Shown here piece by piece: positions 25,790-37,252 of a DNA stretch of 64,000 bases. The DNA lies in assembly GCF_002078875.1 (NCBI RefSeq), contig NC_034438.1, positions 72,303,320 through 72,367,319 of the forward strand. Direction: 5' to 3'. The first letter of the stretch is position 1. Each line of letters starts with the position of its first letter. This DNA is from Numida meleagris (taxonomy: Eukaryota > Chordata > Aves > Galliformes > Numididae). Made by a program: the position numbers and the translations under genes. The notes under the pieces are model-generated. The model was not told the origin of the DNA. It searched no databases and saw only the letters and a list, made by a program, of their open reading frames with translations.

Positions 25790-26412
25790 AGCTGTAGCCC
25801 TGCTGAGAAGGACTTGTGGGTTCTGGTGGATGAAAAACTGAACAGGAGCCAGCAGTGTGCTCTTGCAGCTCAGAAGGCCAATGGTATCCAGGGATCCATC
25901 AGGAGAGGGGTGGCCAGCAGGGACAGGGAGGGGATTGTACCTCTCTACTCTGCCCTCGTGAGGCCCCATCTGGAGTACTGCATCCAAGTCTGGGCCCCCC
26001 TGTACAGGAAGGATGTGGAGCTGTAGGAGAGGGTCCAGAGGAGGGCCACCAAGATGATCAGAGGGCTGGAGCACTTCCCCTGCAAAGACAGGCTGAGGGA
26101 GCTGGTCTTGTTCAGCCTGGAGAAGAGAAGGCTGAAAGGAGACCTCATTGTGGCCTTCCAGTATTTAAAAGGAGTTTATAAACATGAGGGAAATCAACTT
26201 TTTACATGGGTAGACAGTGATAGGACAAGGGGGAATGGTTTAAAATTAAAAGAAGGGAGATTTAGGCTAGATGTCAGGGGAAGATCTTTACTGAAAGAAT
26301 GGTGAGGTGCTGGAACAGGTTGTCCAGGGAGGCCATGGATGCCACATCCCTGGAGGTGTGTAAGGCCAGGTTGGATGGGGCCCTGGGCAACTAGATCTAG
26401 TACTTGATCTAG
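25790..26412 (+). mobile_element. CR1 LINE, C-terminal end of ORF2 and part of 3' UTR
   Basis: A relatively well preserved copy. The frame 25736-26026 reads [20 protein letters not shown], then [19 protein letters not shown], followed after a stop by '[20 protein letters not shown]', '[20 protein letters not shown]', and '[14 protein letters not shown]'. These are the thumb and C-terminal blocks of CR1 ORF2. The 3' UTR stops near 26412 without the octamers, and the 5' end abuts the truncated LTR at 25785. Confidence 0.92.
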
Positions 26413-29400
26413 CAGCTGGCAGCCTTTCCTGTGGCCTTGAACTGTGAACTTACAGATAACAATTCCAGTTACTTTGGCTTCTACACCACTTATTTCAAGT
26501 TTACATCATTGTAGGTGAAAGAGTCACCTGAAACTCCCACATTACCCTTTTAGGATTCAAGATGGTATTCAAGAGAAGATTAACAAGACTGAAATTATAC
26601 TTGCAGTGATGTAAAATGTGAAAATGTTCTTTTTTCTGTCTCCTTGCACCTTAACTGATATCTTTCACTTAAAATGAAGCTTTTTGAAGATCCAGCATCA
26701 TGCTTAATATTGTCTGTTCTTTATTTGAAAGTAAGAGCACTGATACATCCTCACGTTACCTAAAATAAATATAAGCTCAACCCAGGAAATGGGCTTGGGT
26801 TAAATTCTGCATACAGGAGAGTGCTTTCAGGTTTACCATACACAACAAGAATGTCTTCAACCTCTAGGGAGAGTTGAACTCAAATGCAGTGAGCATGCTT
26901 GGTTCCAGGATTATGACATATCAGAAGCCACTGCTCTGTTGCAGAGGTGGCTGGAAAATACTGTTGGTAATACTGCTGGAAAATACCTTTAGGTAAAATT
27001 AACTTGTAATCATTTACACTTTATTCTATTAGAAAAGGAGTCCTACAGAGTGCTTCAAATGGCTTATAGTTATGAATGTGAAAGTTCCTACTTTTAAATC
27101 TTTAAATATATCTAATGCTACAAGAAAGAAAATAACATTGAATACATTAATCTGTATTTTGAACAACAGTGATCTGATGCTCAGCTTGCACATGGACAGA
27201 GAGCTTTATGAGAGTGAGCAGAGAGTTGCTGTTGTATCAGGTTGGACAGAATATCTAGTTATGTTGATGGAGCATGGTATGCCCTGGGCATCCTGTACAA
27301 CCATCCGTACCAGCAATGCTCGATTCTCTGTGACAAAAAGAAATACTTTTCCTCTCCTTTACTTGTTGTATGCTCTTCTGCCAGAATTTCTGCTGCTCTT
27401 TTAGTCCTCTGCTACCTGGGATACGGCGCAGCATGTACAAACTTACTGTTATGAAATGTCCACAAAAATACTGACAATACCATTCATCTATTCTATTCAG
27501 TTGGGACAGGTGTTGGAAAATAAGCAGTTGTCTCCAGTGCTGTTTATGGAGCTGTAAACAAACTTGTGAGAAAATGGCTTGTGGCAAGCCAAAATAATGA
27601 GGCGACAACTTAGGTAATTCTGGTTTTCTGCTTGAATGCAAGGGACACTGAGTCTTTAACAAAAGGTTTCTCTATAAATCAAATGGATGGATTAGTATGA
27701 ATGGTATCTTACTCTGTAAGACAGCATTTTACAGTCAGCTGGGGAAGATTACTGTTATTCAAGAGTGAGCATCTCCATCTCTCTGGGAACAAAATAGTAT
27801 GAAAAGAGGCATAAAGTGAACTGCATATTGAGGTAGCCAGTGTTCTGTAATTTCACATGCATTTGGCAGTGCATGACATCAGTTTCACTGCCAGACGGTT
27901 GATCTCCCCAGAGCAGGAATGTGTTGTTTCTGCTATTGCACAATCAGAGAAGGAGTTCTGTGAGTGCTACAGCATCGATTGATTAATTGAGATGATTTAC
28001 GAGCATTCACAGTGTTCCACATCAGAGATTATGTGGTCATTAGAGTCTCCTGCAATTTAGCATTTATTCATGTTTTTTCTCCTCTTTATAAACAGTTTAG
28101 TAAAAGAAACATCTGACAGCAAAGTAGATGTCTTTATGGTATACATTCCAGGAACATTTTTCTATTGCAGTTGCAGATACCTGGCAATAACTTCATGGAT
28201 GCACTGCAGGTCCTCCTTCATGGGCCTGAGCTATCCTTGGTACTGTGTTTGCCTTCCAGGCTCACATTCTGAAAAAGAACTAGAGAATAGTGCTGGAGCA
28301 GTGCAGCTAGCAGACTGTAGCATTGAGACAGATCTTTCTCTGATAAAAAGGGGCTTAGCATTGTGATTCTGTGAGATGACAAACTGCATGATACAGTAAT
28401 GTCACCATTGCTGAAGTTCAAAGGCTTAAAATCCTTCAGCAGCACCAAGCTAAAAAAAAACTGCTTCATTGTGACTCTAGTGCATTGAAATGCAATAGAT
28501 ACTAGATGAGCAGAAATAGAAAATGGGGGAAGCTGAAAGATCTTTACTGCTGGTCATTTACCTGGGATAAGCTTTCCATGTCTGAATGCAGGCTGTTTTC
28601 TGTTGAGAAGTTCTGCGTAAAGGGTTTAGTGTTCTTGTACAAAATCTAAATTTATTTACTTTTAGGTCTTTTTGTAGAGTTCTTTTTAATTCAACCATCC
28701 TTTCAATTAATTTATAATAATCTACCAGCAGCAGATGAGCAAATTTTGAGGGTTTTTTTTCCTAAATTACCTTTAAATAATATTACATGTTTTGAAGGCA
28801 TTGGAAAATGCTAGGAACCAGCGCAGAAGTCCCATAATGTTGTACACCAAAACAAACATTAAAAGTAGTATTCAGTTGTTAGTGAAATCATTGAGGAATG
28901 AAATGACTGGGTAAAAGGGAAAGGAATCACATCACCCTTTAATTCACTGAACTGTGCAGCAATTCAGGTCTGCAAATAGATTTTGTTGGGGGTTATCTAT
29001 GTTGAGGAACAGGGGAGGAGTCTTCAGTTACACTTTTAGGAAATACCGGTGTTTTGGACATGATGATCTTGAAGGTTTTTTCCAGCCTGAATGATTCTAT
29101 GGTTCATTTCACTGTACCATTCTTTGGTTGTTTTTAATAGAAAACGTTCTCAGCAAAATAATTTCTGAAGTACAGTGGCTGATGGGATCCTGTTCAGTTG
29201 TGACAGACGCAGGAGTGCCCAGCTGCAGTCAGGAGCAGCTGGGATGGCTTTGTCTGGAAAGGGCAGACCTGAAGTCATTGTGGGCCTGAATCACCTGTGG
29301 TTTGATACTTTAGAAACAATAAGGAATTAGATTAATGAATGGAAAATGTCAGGAACTGAACTGATCGGTGACCTGTAAATGTGCAGTGACGCTTAAAAGA

Positions 29401-30804
29401 ATATGCAGTGAGTTCTAGGAGTCAGTACAATTTTATCCACTGACTGAGGGAAAAGTAGAAAATGTACAGAGTGCACCAGGAACTTAATTACAGAAGTCTG
29501 CCAGCTGCCTCTCTGCTGAAGATCAACACTTTCTATTGCCTCTTTTGAATTTCCATGTATTCCACTGCAGTAAAGACACTGCTGGAACAGGGACAGTTTT
29601 GGCCATGACAGATACCTGAAAGCTCCAGAGAAAGTAGAAAGCTAAATGTCATTTGACCTGCTGCCTTGGCCAGAAAAACAAAGTTTGTTCTTTTTCATTT
29701 GCAGCAGAGCACAAAGAGCTGTCAGCGTAACTGAGGATTAATATCAGCAAAGCAAAGAGGAAAATCTAATTCAAATACCTCCCAGTGGGCCTAGAGAGGA
29801 CTATCAATACATTCTGTGTATTGATTGTAGTAATGTTATTATAAGAGCCCTGGAAGAAATAGAGAGAGCTCAATTCTACTCAAGTATATGTGAATTTTTC
29901 TGGAAATCTGGAGAAGGACTTTTGTTTTCATTGGAATCACTGCTTCTAAATGCCCAGTATGAGCTGGAGTGGTTTGGATCCGTGAGTAAATGCTCTACTG
30001 GCTGCAGCAGTTCTACAGGTAGAAAACATGTGCATAAAATTTCATTTAACTCAGGAATCAGTCCAGGAGATCTTTGAGGTCAATTGTAAACGTGGACATT
30101 ATCAATTTAATTATCTATTCACTGCCATGTAGTGGAACCATTAACACAGCCGTGTAGTGAAATAATTTCTGACAATTGAAGCCCAGGAAAAAGTTTGGTT
30201 GACACTGTAGGAGTTAACTATTTGTTCAGACAAAGAAAGGAAGCATTCCACAGTGAAGTTAAAAATAATCCTTAATTATATTGTATAGACAAAGACAGTG
30301 GAAAATGAGTGCTCTTGAGCTAATGCCACAGAAATGAGTAAGTTTGAAATGCATGTTTGCATGCTGAAAAGAACACAGAGGAGGGAAATGTGTGACGTCT
30401 TATAAGCAGTCAATTAATTCTTTTTGATTCTTTAAAATAATACTCTTCCTCTCTCCTCCACTCTTTTCCCTGCACCTCCTGGAAAAGTGGTTTACATTTG
30501 TTACATTTAGTAACTTGAACCCAGCTGAAATTTTGTCAGCTCTTTGTAAATGAGAATAGGGAAATCTGTGTGGAGCCTATTGCACAGTCTCCCTCATCTG
30601 TTTGTTTTGGTCACTTGCACAATACCGAAGGGGATGAATACCAAAGTAGAAAATGAGCAGTGTAAACTGCTCCTGCTCCAGTTTGGCTCCAGACATGCAG
30701 GCTGAATCTGCTCCCAACAGAATAGGCAGTTTTGTATTGTGCTTTTGAGACCAACCCCTCCCACCCCCAACCCAAGAAACAAACCACAAAGAAACCCCAA
30801 GAAG
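26413..30804. other. Mostly unique sequence, about 4.4 kb
   Basis: Only a 50-base CR1 tail at 29056-29105 is recognised. The plus frame 27072-27404 and its minus shadow 27255-27662 show no known motif. Confidence 0.5.
29056..29105 (+). mobile_element. CR1 3' tail remnant
   Basis: The sequence GATGATCTTGAAGG, a purine/pyrimidine block equivalent to 'TTCCAACC', and ATGATTCTATGG is the terminal part of CR1. Everything upstream is missing or unrecognisable. Confidence 0.7.
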
Positions 30805-31058
30805 ATACGCATCCCCACCTTCTGAGTAAAGAACTTCCTTCTAGCATCGAACCTAAATCTCCCCACTTTTAGTTTAAAACTCATCTCCCTTGTCCTATTA
30901 CTATCAGACCGTGTGAAAGGTTGCTTTCCCTCCTACTTATAAGCTCCCATTAAGTATTGGAGGGTTGCAATGATGTCTCCCCGTAGCATTCTATTCTTCA
31001 GGCTGAAGAACCCCCAGCTCCCTCAACCTTTATTCCTAGGAGAGGTTTGGAGAGATTT
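30805..31058 (-). mobile_element. CR1 LINE fragment, C-terminal end of ORF2
   Basis: On the minus strand it carries the block equivalent to 'Leu-Arg-Glu-Leu-Gly-...-Phe-...-Leu-Lys' near 31000, and the frame 30884-30780 reads FKLKVGRFRFDARRKFFTQK, matching the end of CR1 ORF2. It ends before the 3' octamers. Confidence 0.85.
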
Positions 31059-31371
31059 GGTAAGTCTTCTCTGCATTAACAGGACATACAATGAAAGAGG
31101 AATGTCAAGCATAAATAAAAATATAAAAAAGTGATATGGGATGAGAATTCACATGGGTAGCAGGAGATTGGCCCAGCAGCACATGTGGTTTCTCCTAGAG
31201 CTATGTCCAAGTCAAAATTTGAAACATTTAAAATGCAAACAGCAGAATAATGGTGCTCTTTAGCAGAACAATGTATGTGTGTGTGAACATACGTATCAAA
31301 AAGTTACTGGGCTATGTAAAATAATATAATGGCTGTTTTCTATATTACTTAAGAAACATGCCATTATATTC

Positions 31372-32187
31372 CCTCTTGAGTCGTTGGACCTCTAGGTGGG
31401 GGTCGGATGAATTGAATCTTCCCTATGTAAGAGCAGTGCAAGTTCAAGACCACCTCAAGACTCTGAATGTGTACAAGCCTGTGGATTTGGATGACATACA
31501 TCCCAGGGTTCTGAAGGAACTGTCTGATGCAATGATGAGTAGTGTTCCCCAAAGATTCATCTTGGGATTGGTACTCTTTAACATCTTTGTCAATGACATA
31601 GACAGTGGGATCAAGTGCACCCTCAACAAGTTTGCAGATGACACCAAGCTGAGTGGTACAGCTGATGCAACAGAATTAAGGAATCCTATCCAGAGGGACC
31701 TGGACAGGCTCAAAAAGTGGGCCCCCATGTACCTTTAACAAGGCCAAGTGCAAGGTGTTGCTGTTGGGTCAGGGCAATCTCAGACATGTGTGCAAACTGC
31801 AAGAAGAGCTCATAGAAAGCAGCTCTGCAGAGAAGGACTTGGGAGTCCTGGTGGAAGAAAAGCTGGACATGAGCCAGCAATGTGCATTTGCTGCCCAGAA
31901 GACCAACAGTATGCTGTGCTGCATCAAAAGAGAGATGGCCAGCAGGGAGGGGGAGGTGATTGTCCCCTTCCACTCTGCCCTTGTGAGGCCCCATCTGGAG
32001 TACTGCATCCATGCCTGGGGCCCACAGCACAAGAAGGATGCAGAACTGTTGGAGATGATCAGAGGTCTGGAGCATCTTTCCCATGAATAAATGTTGAGAG
32101 AGCTGAGCTTCAGCCTGGAGAAGAGAAAGATCTGGGGAGACCTCACTGTGGAGTACTACACTGTACTTTGTGATTTCTGTGATTCTT
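31372..32187 (+). mobile_element. CR1 LINE with internal RT deletion
   Basis: The copy starts in the linker ([17 protein letters not shown] near 31430), reads to the RT entry block ([13 protein letters not shown], to about 31530), then jumps straight to the PQGS-equivalent block ([16 protein letters not shown]), so fingers and motif A are missing while the reading frame is kept. The F-A-D-D motif is intact (FADDTKLSG near 31630-31660). The C-terminal arm ([20 protein letters not shown]) follows. Another deletion near 32145 removes most of the 3' UTR, but the tail TTTCTGTGATTCT is present at 32174-32187. Confidence 0.9.
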
Positions 32188-35100
32188 AGTATCTGCTTAT
32201 GATAGGTTTTATGTTCCTACTGCTTTCTTTTATTCCTCATTGCAAAGAGGAATTCCAAAAATTGACTTGTCATTTCAACAGTGATAAAAGATGGAAGTTA
32301 AAACTGTCTGATCGATGTCTGGAAAGAAAAAATAAAAGAGACAAAATGTGCAAAATTAAATAGATCATTGTAGTAGTTCTTTGTATGTTTTTTTTTTTTT
32401 TGGCTCATTATTGAAGTAGAAATCAGTAATAACTGTTGTAGCTGTTTAATATCCTACATATTAACATAAAATTATCTTAGAAGGATTCCTAGGGTAGTAC
32501 CTAGATACATTTCTAAAATTTTGAATAGGCTCAACATGTAAAGAATTCTTTAATTATACTGATGAGAAGTTAAGATAAAATACCACTGTCAAGGTTTGGG
32601 TTACTTTGATTAGCCAGCTTTTACAAAGTTATTCAAAAGTAATGCTGATGTATTTCTACTTTGTGCCCTCTTTTGCCGAGTTTGAGAATGAAAACATACT
32701 GCCACATTTCCCTGATATCTTGTCACTATTTCCTGCCTAATCTAGAACTTTGAATCCAGAGACTGGGGGAAGAACAGCACGATGCTCCTTCTGGCAGTTA
32801 AGTCCTAGCAGATGCACAGGTTTCTGCTGAAGGGATGTGTGCACTGTTATATAAGCAATAGAGTGTACATAGAGTGCACAATAGAGTGTACAGTTTCTGC
32901 TGTGAAGGCCGTAATTTCAGAAAAGAATCTCCTGTTAAGTAAGTGTGAATTACTTATAGTCTTCTTTGCCAAGGATGTAAGCATTTCATTTGGCTCCACT
33001 ATGGACTTCTTCACCAACATTTCACTCTGTATGTGTGCTTGATTCCTACTTTCCACATTAAGTGAACATCAGAAAAATCCTCCATGATAGCCAGATGGGT
33101 CAAATTATTACAACATTTAATAGATTTCAAGGAATAGCTATTTCAGGCAGTGCAGCCCTATAAGCAATTCTATATGTGAGTCAGAGATATTCCAAATAAA
33201 TAAATTTATTCAAGTCACAAGGTTATACATATAGCAAGACTCTGCTGTAGCACAGATGTAAATCTTCAAGTAATGAATAGAAGCCTGGGAGGTAAGTTGT
33301 CACAGCAATTCATCACAGGCTATTTTTAATTAGGATCCAAGAGGCTCAAGAATTTTTGAATGTCTGTAGAAATAAATTGGCTTCCCCTAAGTAGTTATTC
33401 TGGGGCACATATAGCTTCTGCTGAAGTGATGTGGTGATTTAGCTGTGCTCTGCATGAGTTCATTTTTCTTCAGTGAACATGCCCCAGGAAGAGGCAAATG
33501 TATCAGAAATGGAAATTGGCTGTCAGTGTGCAAATTGTTTCTGAATCTGTTTCTGGCCAACATATTATGATATTTTTGATTCAAAGATGGACAGGATGCC
33601 ATTGAGAGAAATTCAGCAGTGCATCACTGAGAGACCTCGGCATGCTTCACAGCAGAAGTGTCCAATCCATGACCCCGCAAGACTGTAACCATTTAACATT
33701 ATTATGCAATGGGCGTAATGGATGGGCATTGGTTGGTGGGTAATGAGACATTGCATTGTGGAGAGACACATATATGTTATCTATATGTACACATATGTAA
33801 ATACTGATGTAGTTATATGGAATTATCACATTTTTTTGTTTCTATTTTCCTTTTACGTCTTAGTAAATATTTTTTATCGCAGCCCATGAGATCTATTTTA
33901 TTTCCAGTTTTCTCCTTCATCAACGTGTGGAGAGGAGCGACTGAATGGCTGTGTGGTTCTTACCTGCAAATAGAAATTTTGGCAGCAAATTACCTCAAGC
34001 ACAGCAGATCTCTACTAATGCATTAGATTAAAATATTTCATTCATTAATGTTCTCAGCATGTGAGAACAGGATGTGAGAATGACTAGTATATCAAAATGA
34101 AAACAAAGTACTCAGTTCTTTCCGTGTGAAACTGCAGGTGAACAGCAAGGGTTTCAGTCACCTGCTAACCATTATATCAATGATGTAAAACTGTTTGCAA
34201 AAAGTAAAATGGGACATTTCCAACTGAAATGCTTGCATGCTACTTCTGAAGCTGTGAGAAAAGTTTAAGTCTGTGAAGTTGAATATTGTCATACAAGTTA
34301 ACATGATGCTTTGAAAACTTTATCTGAGTCAGCTCATATTTTTTTCCTGCATCTGTTTTTTTTTTTTTTTTTCCCCAAGAAACAAAAAGACTGCTAAGGC
34401 TTAATTTCAAGCTGTACTTTTCAAGTTCATATTCTTACTATGTGACTTCTTTTGTCCATAACCAGTGAAGGATATTATAGTACCTGTTTCTTCTACTTCA
34501 GCAGCATACATCAGAAGTAATACTCTTGAAATAAATTAAGCAGACCACTAATGTAAAACTGATGGAAGTCAGAAATCAGTGCAGATAGCAGAATAAATAC
34601 TATGAACTTGCCCTTTCCAAAGGATAAGTGCAGATGTTAACATTCAGATGCAAAGTGACCTGGTACAGCCACTGTGCTCTTTCAGTTTCTTGACAGCTTT
34701 ATTTTTCCTTCTCACTTGCGTCACTTTTGTTTGAATAGCTCCAGTGATGGAGATGAGTTTTCACTTGGAAAGCTTGCCTTGTCTGAATTCATGTTGCCCT
34801 GGGTAGATGATTTTATATGGAGAGGAACTAGAGATGATACTTAATAATGCTACTAAAAAAATATACAGAACAGAATATTACTTTAATCTGAAATTATTCT
34901 CTCAGATGGAATGTATTGAAGTGTCTGACAGATACTGCTGGTTTCTAAAAAACTGAGCATATTTAGCATCCATGATTTCTCCAATATTCTTCTTTTAATT
35001 CTGCTTCTGTTAGTTTTTAGTAAAAGCCATTTACAGCTAATGAGTCCGGGTTGCCACTAAGCAAACATTCTATAGCAGCAGGCAATCAGTAAGAAATACT

Positions 35101-35235
35101 CAGTTCTGTGAATTGAAATGAGGGAAGGTTATGAATTCTAGCTCAAGTCATCAACATAAAGAGGGAACCATAGAAACAGCAGCGTGTTTAAATTTTGACA
35201 AGGTATTAGGTATTATGAGAATTCATGCTCCAAGG
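32188..35235. other. Unique AT-rich sequence, about 3 kb
   Basis: No transposon or exon is recognised with confidence. T tracts occur at 32390-32401 and 34356-34372. The sequence changes abruptly to GC-rich at about 35236. Confidence 0.5.
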
Positions 35236-35344
35236 CCCTCAAATGAAGCTGAAGGAAGCGGAGGTCCTGAAGCGCTCCCTAGAGAAGAGAGCAAACACCA
35301 TAGACCGCTTTGACGAGGCCATCTTCTTCAGCCTCAGAGGAGAG
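35236..35344 (+). pseudogene. Exon-like block 1 of an isolated gene fragment (possibly ADCY10-like)
   Basis: The frame reads LKEAEVLKRSLEKRANTIDR and continues FDEAIFFSLRGE, an amphipathic helix pair of the kind found in tetratricopeptide-like repeats. A good splice donor (GAG|GTAAAG) ends it at 35344 in phase 0. The left edge is not a clear acceptor: the sequence before 35236 is AT-rich with no pyrimidine tract, so the exon seems cut by the border of the inserted or duplicated segment. From memory it resembles the C-terminal helical region of avian soluble adenylyl cyclase (ADCY10)-like proteins; this is a tentative call. No upstream exons are visible. Confidence 0.5.
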
Positions 35345-35517
35345 GTAAAGAGGCAGGGAAAAGCGGAAGGGTGTCCTGAGGGACGGAGCCTGATGCTTTC
35401 CCTGCTGGCAGGGGATGTCCCTGCCACAGCCAGCCCCCGGTGCATTTCTGCAGTCTCTGCAGGAGGAGAGGCTTGGGCAAGTCCTCTACATCTGCACGCC
35501 TCCCTCTTCCTGTGCAG

Positions 35518-35721
35518 ATCTGCAGTAACATGGGACACGTGAAGCTGGCCAAGGAAATGAGCAGGCAGGCGCTGAGCCTGCTGGAAAGGCGGTTCCCGCG
35601 GACCCACGCTGGGGCCTTTGTCAAGCCTCTGCTGGAAGGGTTGCGGCGTGCTCCTCAGGCCACAAGCAGAACGTCCTCCTGCTGCGGATTTTCCAGGGAT
35701 TTAGAGCCAAACGCTACACGG
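35518..35721 (+). pseudogene. Exon-like block 2 of the same fragment, interrupted by an LTR-like insert
   Basis: A pyrimidine tract and acceptor (CTCTTCCTGTGCAG) precede 35518. The frame continues in phase 0 from block 1: ICSNMGHVKLAKEMSRQALS then LLERRFPRTHAGAFVKPLLE. This helix pair again suits a tetratricopeptide-like protein. Coding character fades after about 35640, and at 35722 an LTR-like sequence starts. On its far side, 36091-36099 is followed by a strong donor (CTCG|GTAAGC), which may be the original exon end. The matching phase and splice signals between blocks 1 and 2 argue for genuine exon ancestry rather than chance. Confidence 0.5.
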
Positions 35722-36090
35722 TGTGGGAAGCATGACAATCTCAATATGAGTACGCAAGCTTCAACTTTAATGGAGTACTTCACAACATATATTGAAACTG
35801 AGTTACACCTGGCAAACTGCCATTGGTGGGTCTACCCCAGCCCCATCCTCTGATTGGTGATTACAACTTGTTGAACAAACAAAGCCAAACAGCAACCACC
35901 CCCCCCTGCGCCCAACAGTTAACCTCCTGATACTTATGTCCTTGGACTCCGCCCCACCCAAGGACCCCTAGGCCCTGCCGACCGTCCACCCAGAACTACT
36001 CCATGCACATACTCTGCAGTACTTCCTTGCTCGTACAGTCACTCAAGTGATCCGTGGCCACCCTAATCCTGCAACATCCTCCCTTCCACA
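35722..36090 (-). mobile_element. Candidate solo LTR inside the gene fragment
   Basis: The 369-base unit starts TGTGGGAAG and ends CTTCCACA on the plus strand, forming an imperfect terminal inverted repeat of the TG...CA type. On the minus strand it has CCAATCAGA near its middle and ATTAAA about 55 bases before its end, consistent with U3 promoter and R/U5 polyadenylation signals of an LTR. Direct target repeats are not evident in the flanks, which weakens the call. It is unrelated in sequence to the LTRs at 25.4, 49.4 and 51.1 kb. Confidence 0.5.
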
Positions 36091-36550
36091 GGAGGCTCGG
36101 TAAGCGGCAGAAGGGACAACACGGGAGAGGAAGAGCCATTTTGTACCCGATCCCACGCACCCAGGCCCAGGCCTGCCTGGGCTTCAGCCCTCTCCCAAGC
36201 CTTAGCGGGGCCGAGCCATTAAGGCGTGATGTGTGGGTAGAGCCAGGGATGGCGCAGCCCCATGCTGCCTCCCGTGCGCTGTCTGGAAGAAAGCACACCG
36301 CTGGGTAAAAAGCAGCTTGTGCTGAGGGATGCACCTCTGGTGCTGCAGGGCCAGCGCGCGCTCTGTAGCGGTCAGCTGCCCCCAGCGGCACTTCTTCCTT
36401 TGCCCCCTTCACCCCGGCCGCCCCCTGGCTTCAGCTGCCTTCCTTCAGCAGTGCAGCTGTCCAGCCCCGCCGCCCTGCTTTCCCTTGCCCTGTCTGGCTC
36501 GGTGCTCCACAGCCGTGCCTCTGAGCCCAGCGCTTTCTCTTGTGTGGCAG
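36091..36550 (+). other. GC-rich intron-like sequence of the gene fragment
   Basis: It begins with a donor-like site (GT at 36100) and ends with a pyrimidine-rich acceptor (CTTTCTCTTGTGTGGCAG) at 36550. The large frames at 36262-36564 and 36329-36853 arise from low stop-codon density in GC-rich DNA. Confidence 0.45.
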
Positions 36551-36737
36551 GAGGAAGAAGCTAGCCTGGCTGCTGCAGCGGAGCAGATGCCTCTCCTTGC
36601 TCGAGCACCTCTACAGCCAGGAGAGCACATCTGGCGGACAGAGGTTCTCCCGCCTGGCAGCGCTCATGAAGGCCAACACGGACAGGAAGATGTCCTCCTA
36701 CCAGGCGGCAGACTCCCATGCCATACAAAATCTTTAA
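36551..36737 (+). pseudogene. Exon-like block 3 of the gene fragment
   Basis: After the acceptor at 36550 the frame reads RKKLAWLLQRSRCLSLLEHL, then YSQESTSGGQRFSRLAALMK and ANTDRKMSSYQ, ending in a stop at 36735-36737. It looks like the next helix pair of the same protein. The codon frame starts one base into the block, so block 2 would need to donate two bases; the LTR-like insert prevents checking this. There is no polyadenylation signal right after the stop on the plus strand. It could be the last coding exon or a fragment edge. The ADCY10-like identity is from memory and uncertain. Confidence 0.5.
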
Positions 36738-37252
36738 AACCTTCCTCTTCCTACTCTATAGGAAAAAAAATGGCTCCTTTCTTATGTTGGTTATTGTTTG
36801 GCCTTTCTTCTTGTGATCCAGAGAAGTCTACACCTCTTGTGAAGCAAGTTTAAAAAAACAGAGATTTATTCTCTGCTTCCTGTCAGTGGATGATGTCAAG
36901 CCACTTCCCGGGAAGCTGGGCCACAGTATGCAAGATGTTTGCTTTGGCAGAGAAATATCTTCGTCATGAATGACCCTTCCTGCCCCTTTCTCTCCTCTTC
37001 TACAGCTGAGCATGACATAGTGCAGGAGGGAGCATCTCTTGGAGCAGCTAGGGTTGGCTGCCCCTGTTCTGTGCCCTCTGGCCTGCTGCCCAGCCCCAGG
37101 CTGTTGGCCTGAGTGGTCAGAGAGGTAGCTTTGATGCTGCGTGAGGATTGCTTGGACATAGTCACAACACCAGTACGTCATCAGCCCCGTTCTGGCCACA
37201 GTGGCAAAGCGCAACGTACTGCTGTGAGTAGAGTGAATGCCATCCTGGCTGT
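36738..37252. other. Unidentified, moderately GC-rich
   Basis: No family is recognised. On the minus strand an AATAAA lies near 36865 after a 'GGAAGCAGAG' context, so part of this could be an old LTR or the 3' end of a transcript read leftwards, but I cannot support either. Confidence 0.4.

Noticed and set aside
25538..26074. 178-codon minus-strand frame
   Set aside because: It is antisense to the LTR and CR1; CR1 is known to leave long antisense frames.
33650..33770. Possible hAT-type terminal repeat (CAGAAGTGTCCAATCC)
   Set aside because: Only one end is suggestive; no second terminal repeat or target duplication could be found.
36329..36853. 174-codon plus-strand frame in the GC-rich island
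   Set aside because: It overlaps exon-like block 3 in another frame and spans the splice acceptor; long frames are expected where stop codons are rare.
36828..37250. Possible minus-strand LTR or 3' UTR with AATAAA
   Set aside because: No TG...CA ends, inverted repeats or coding sequence could be tied to it.
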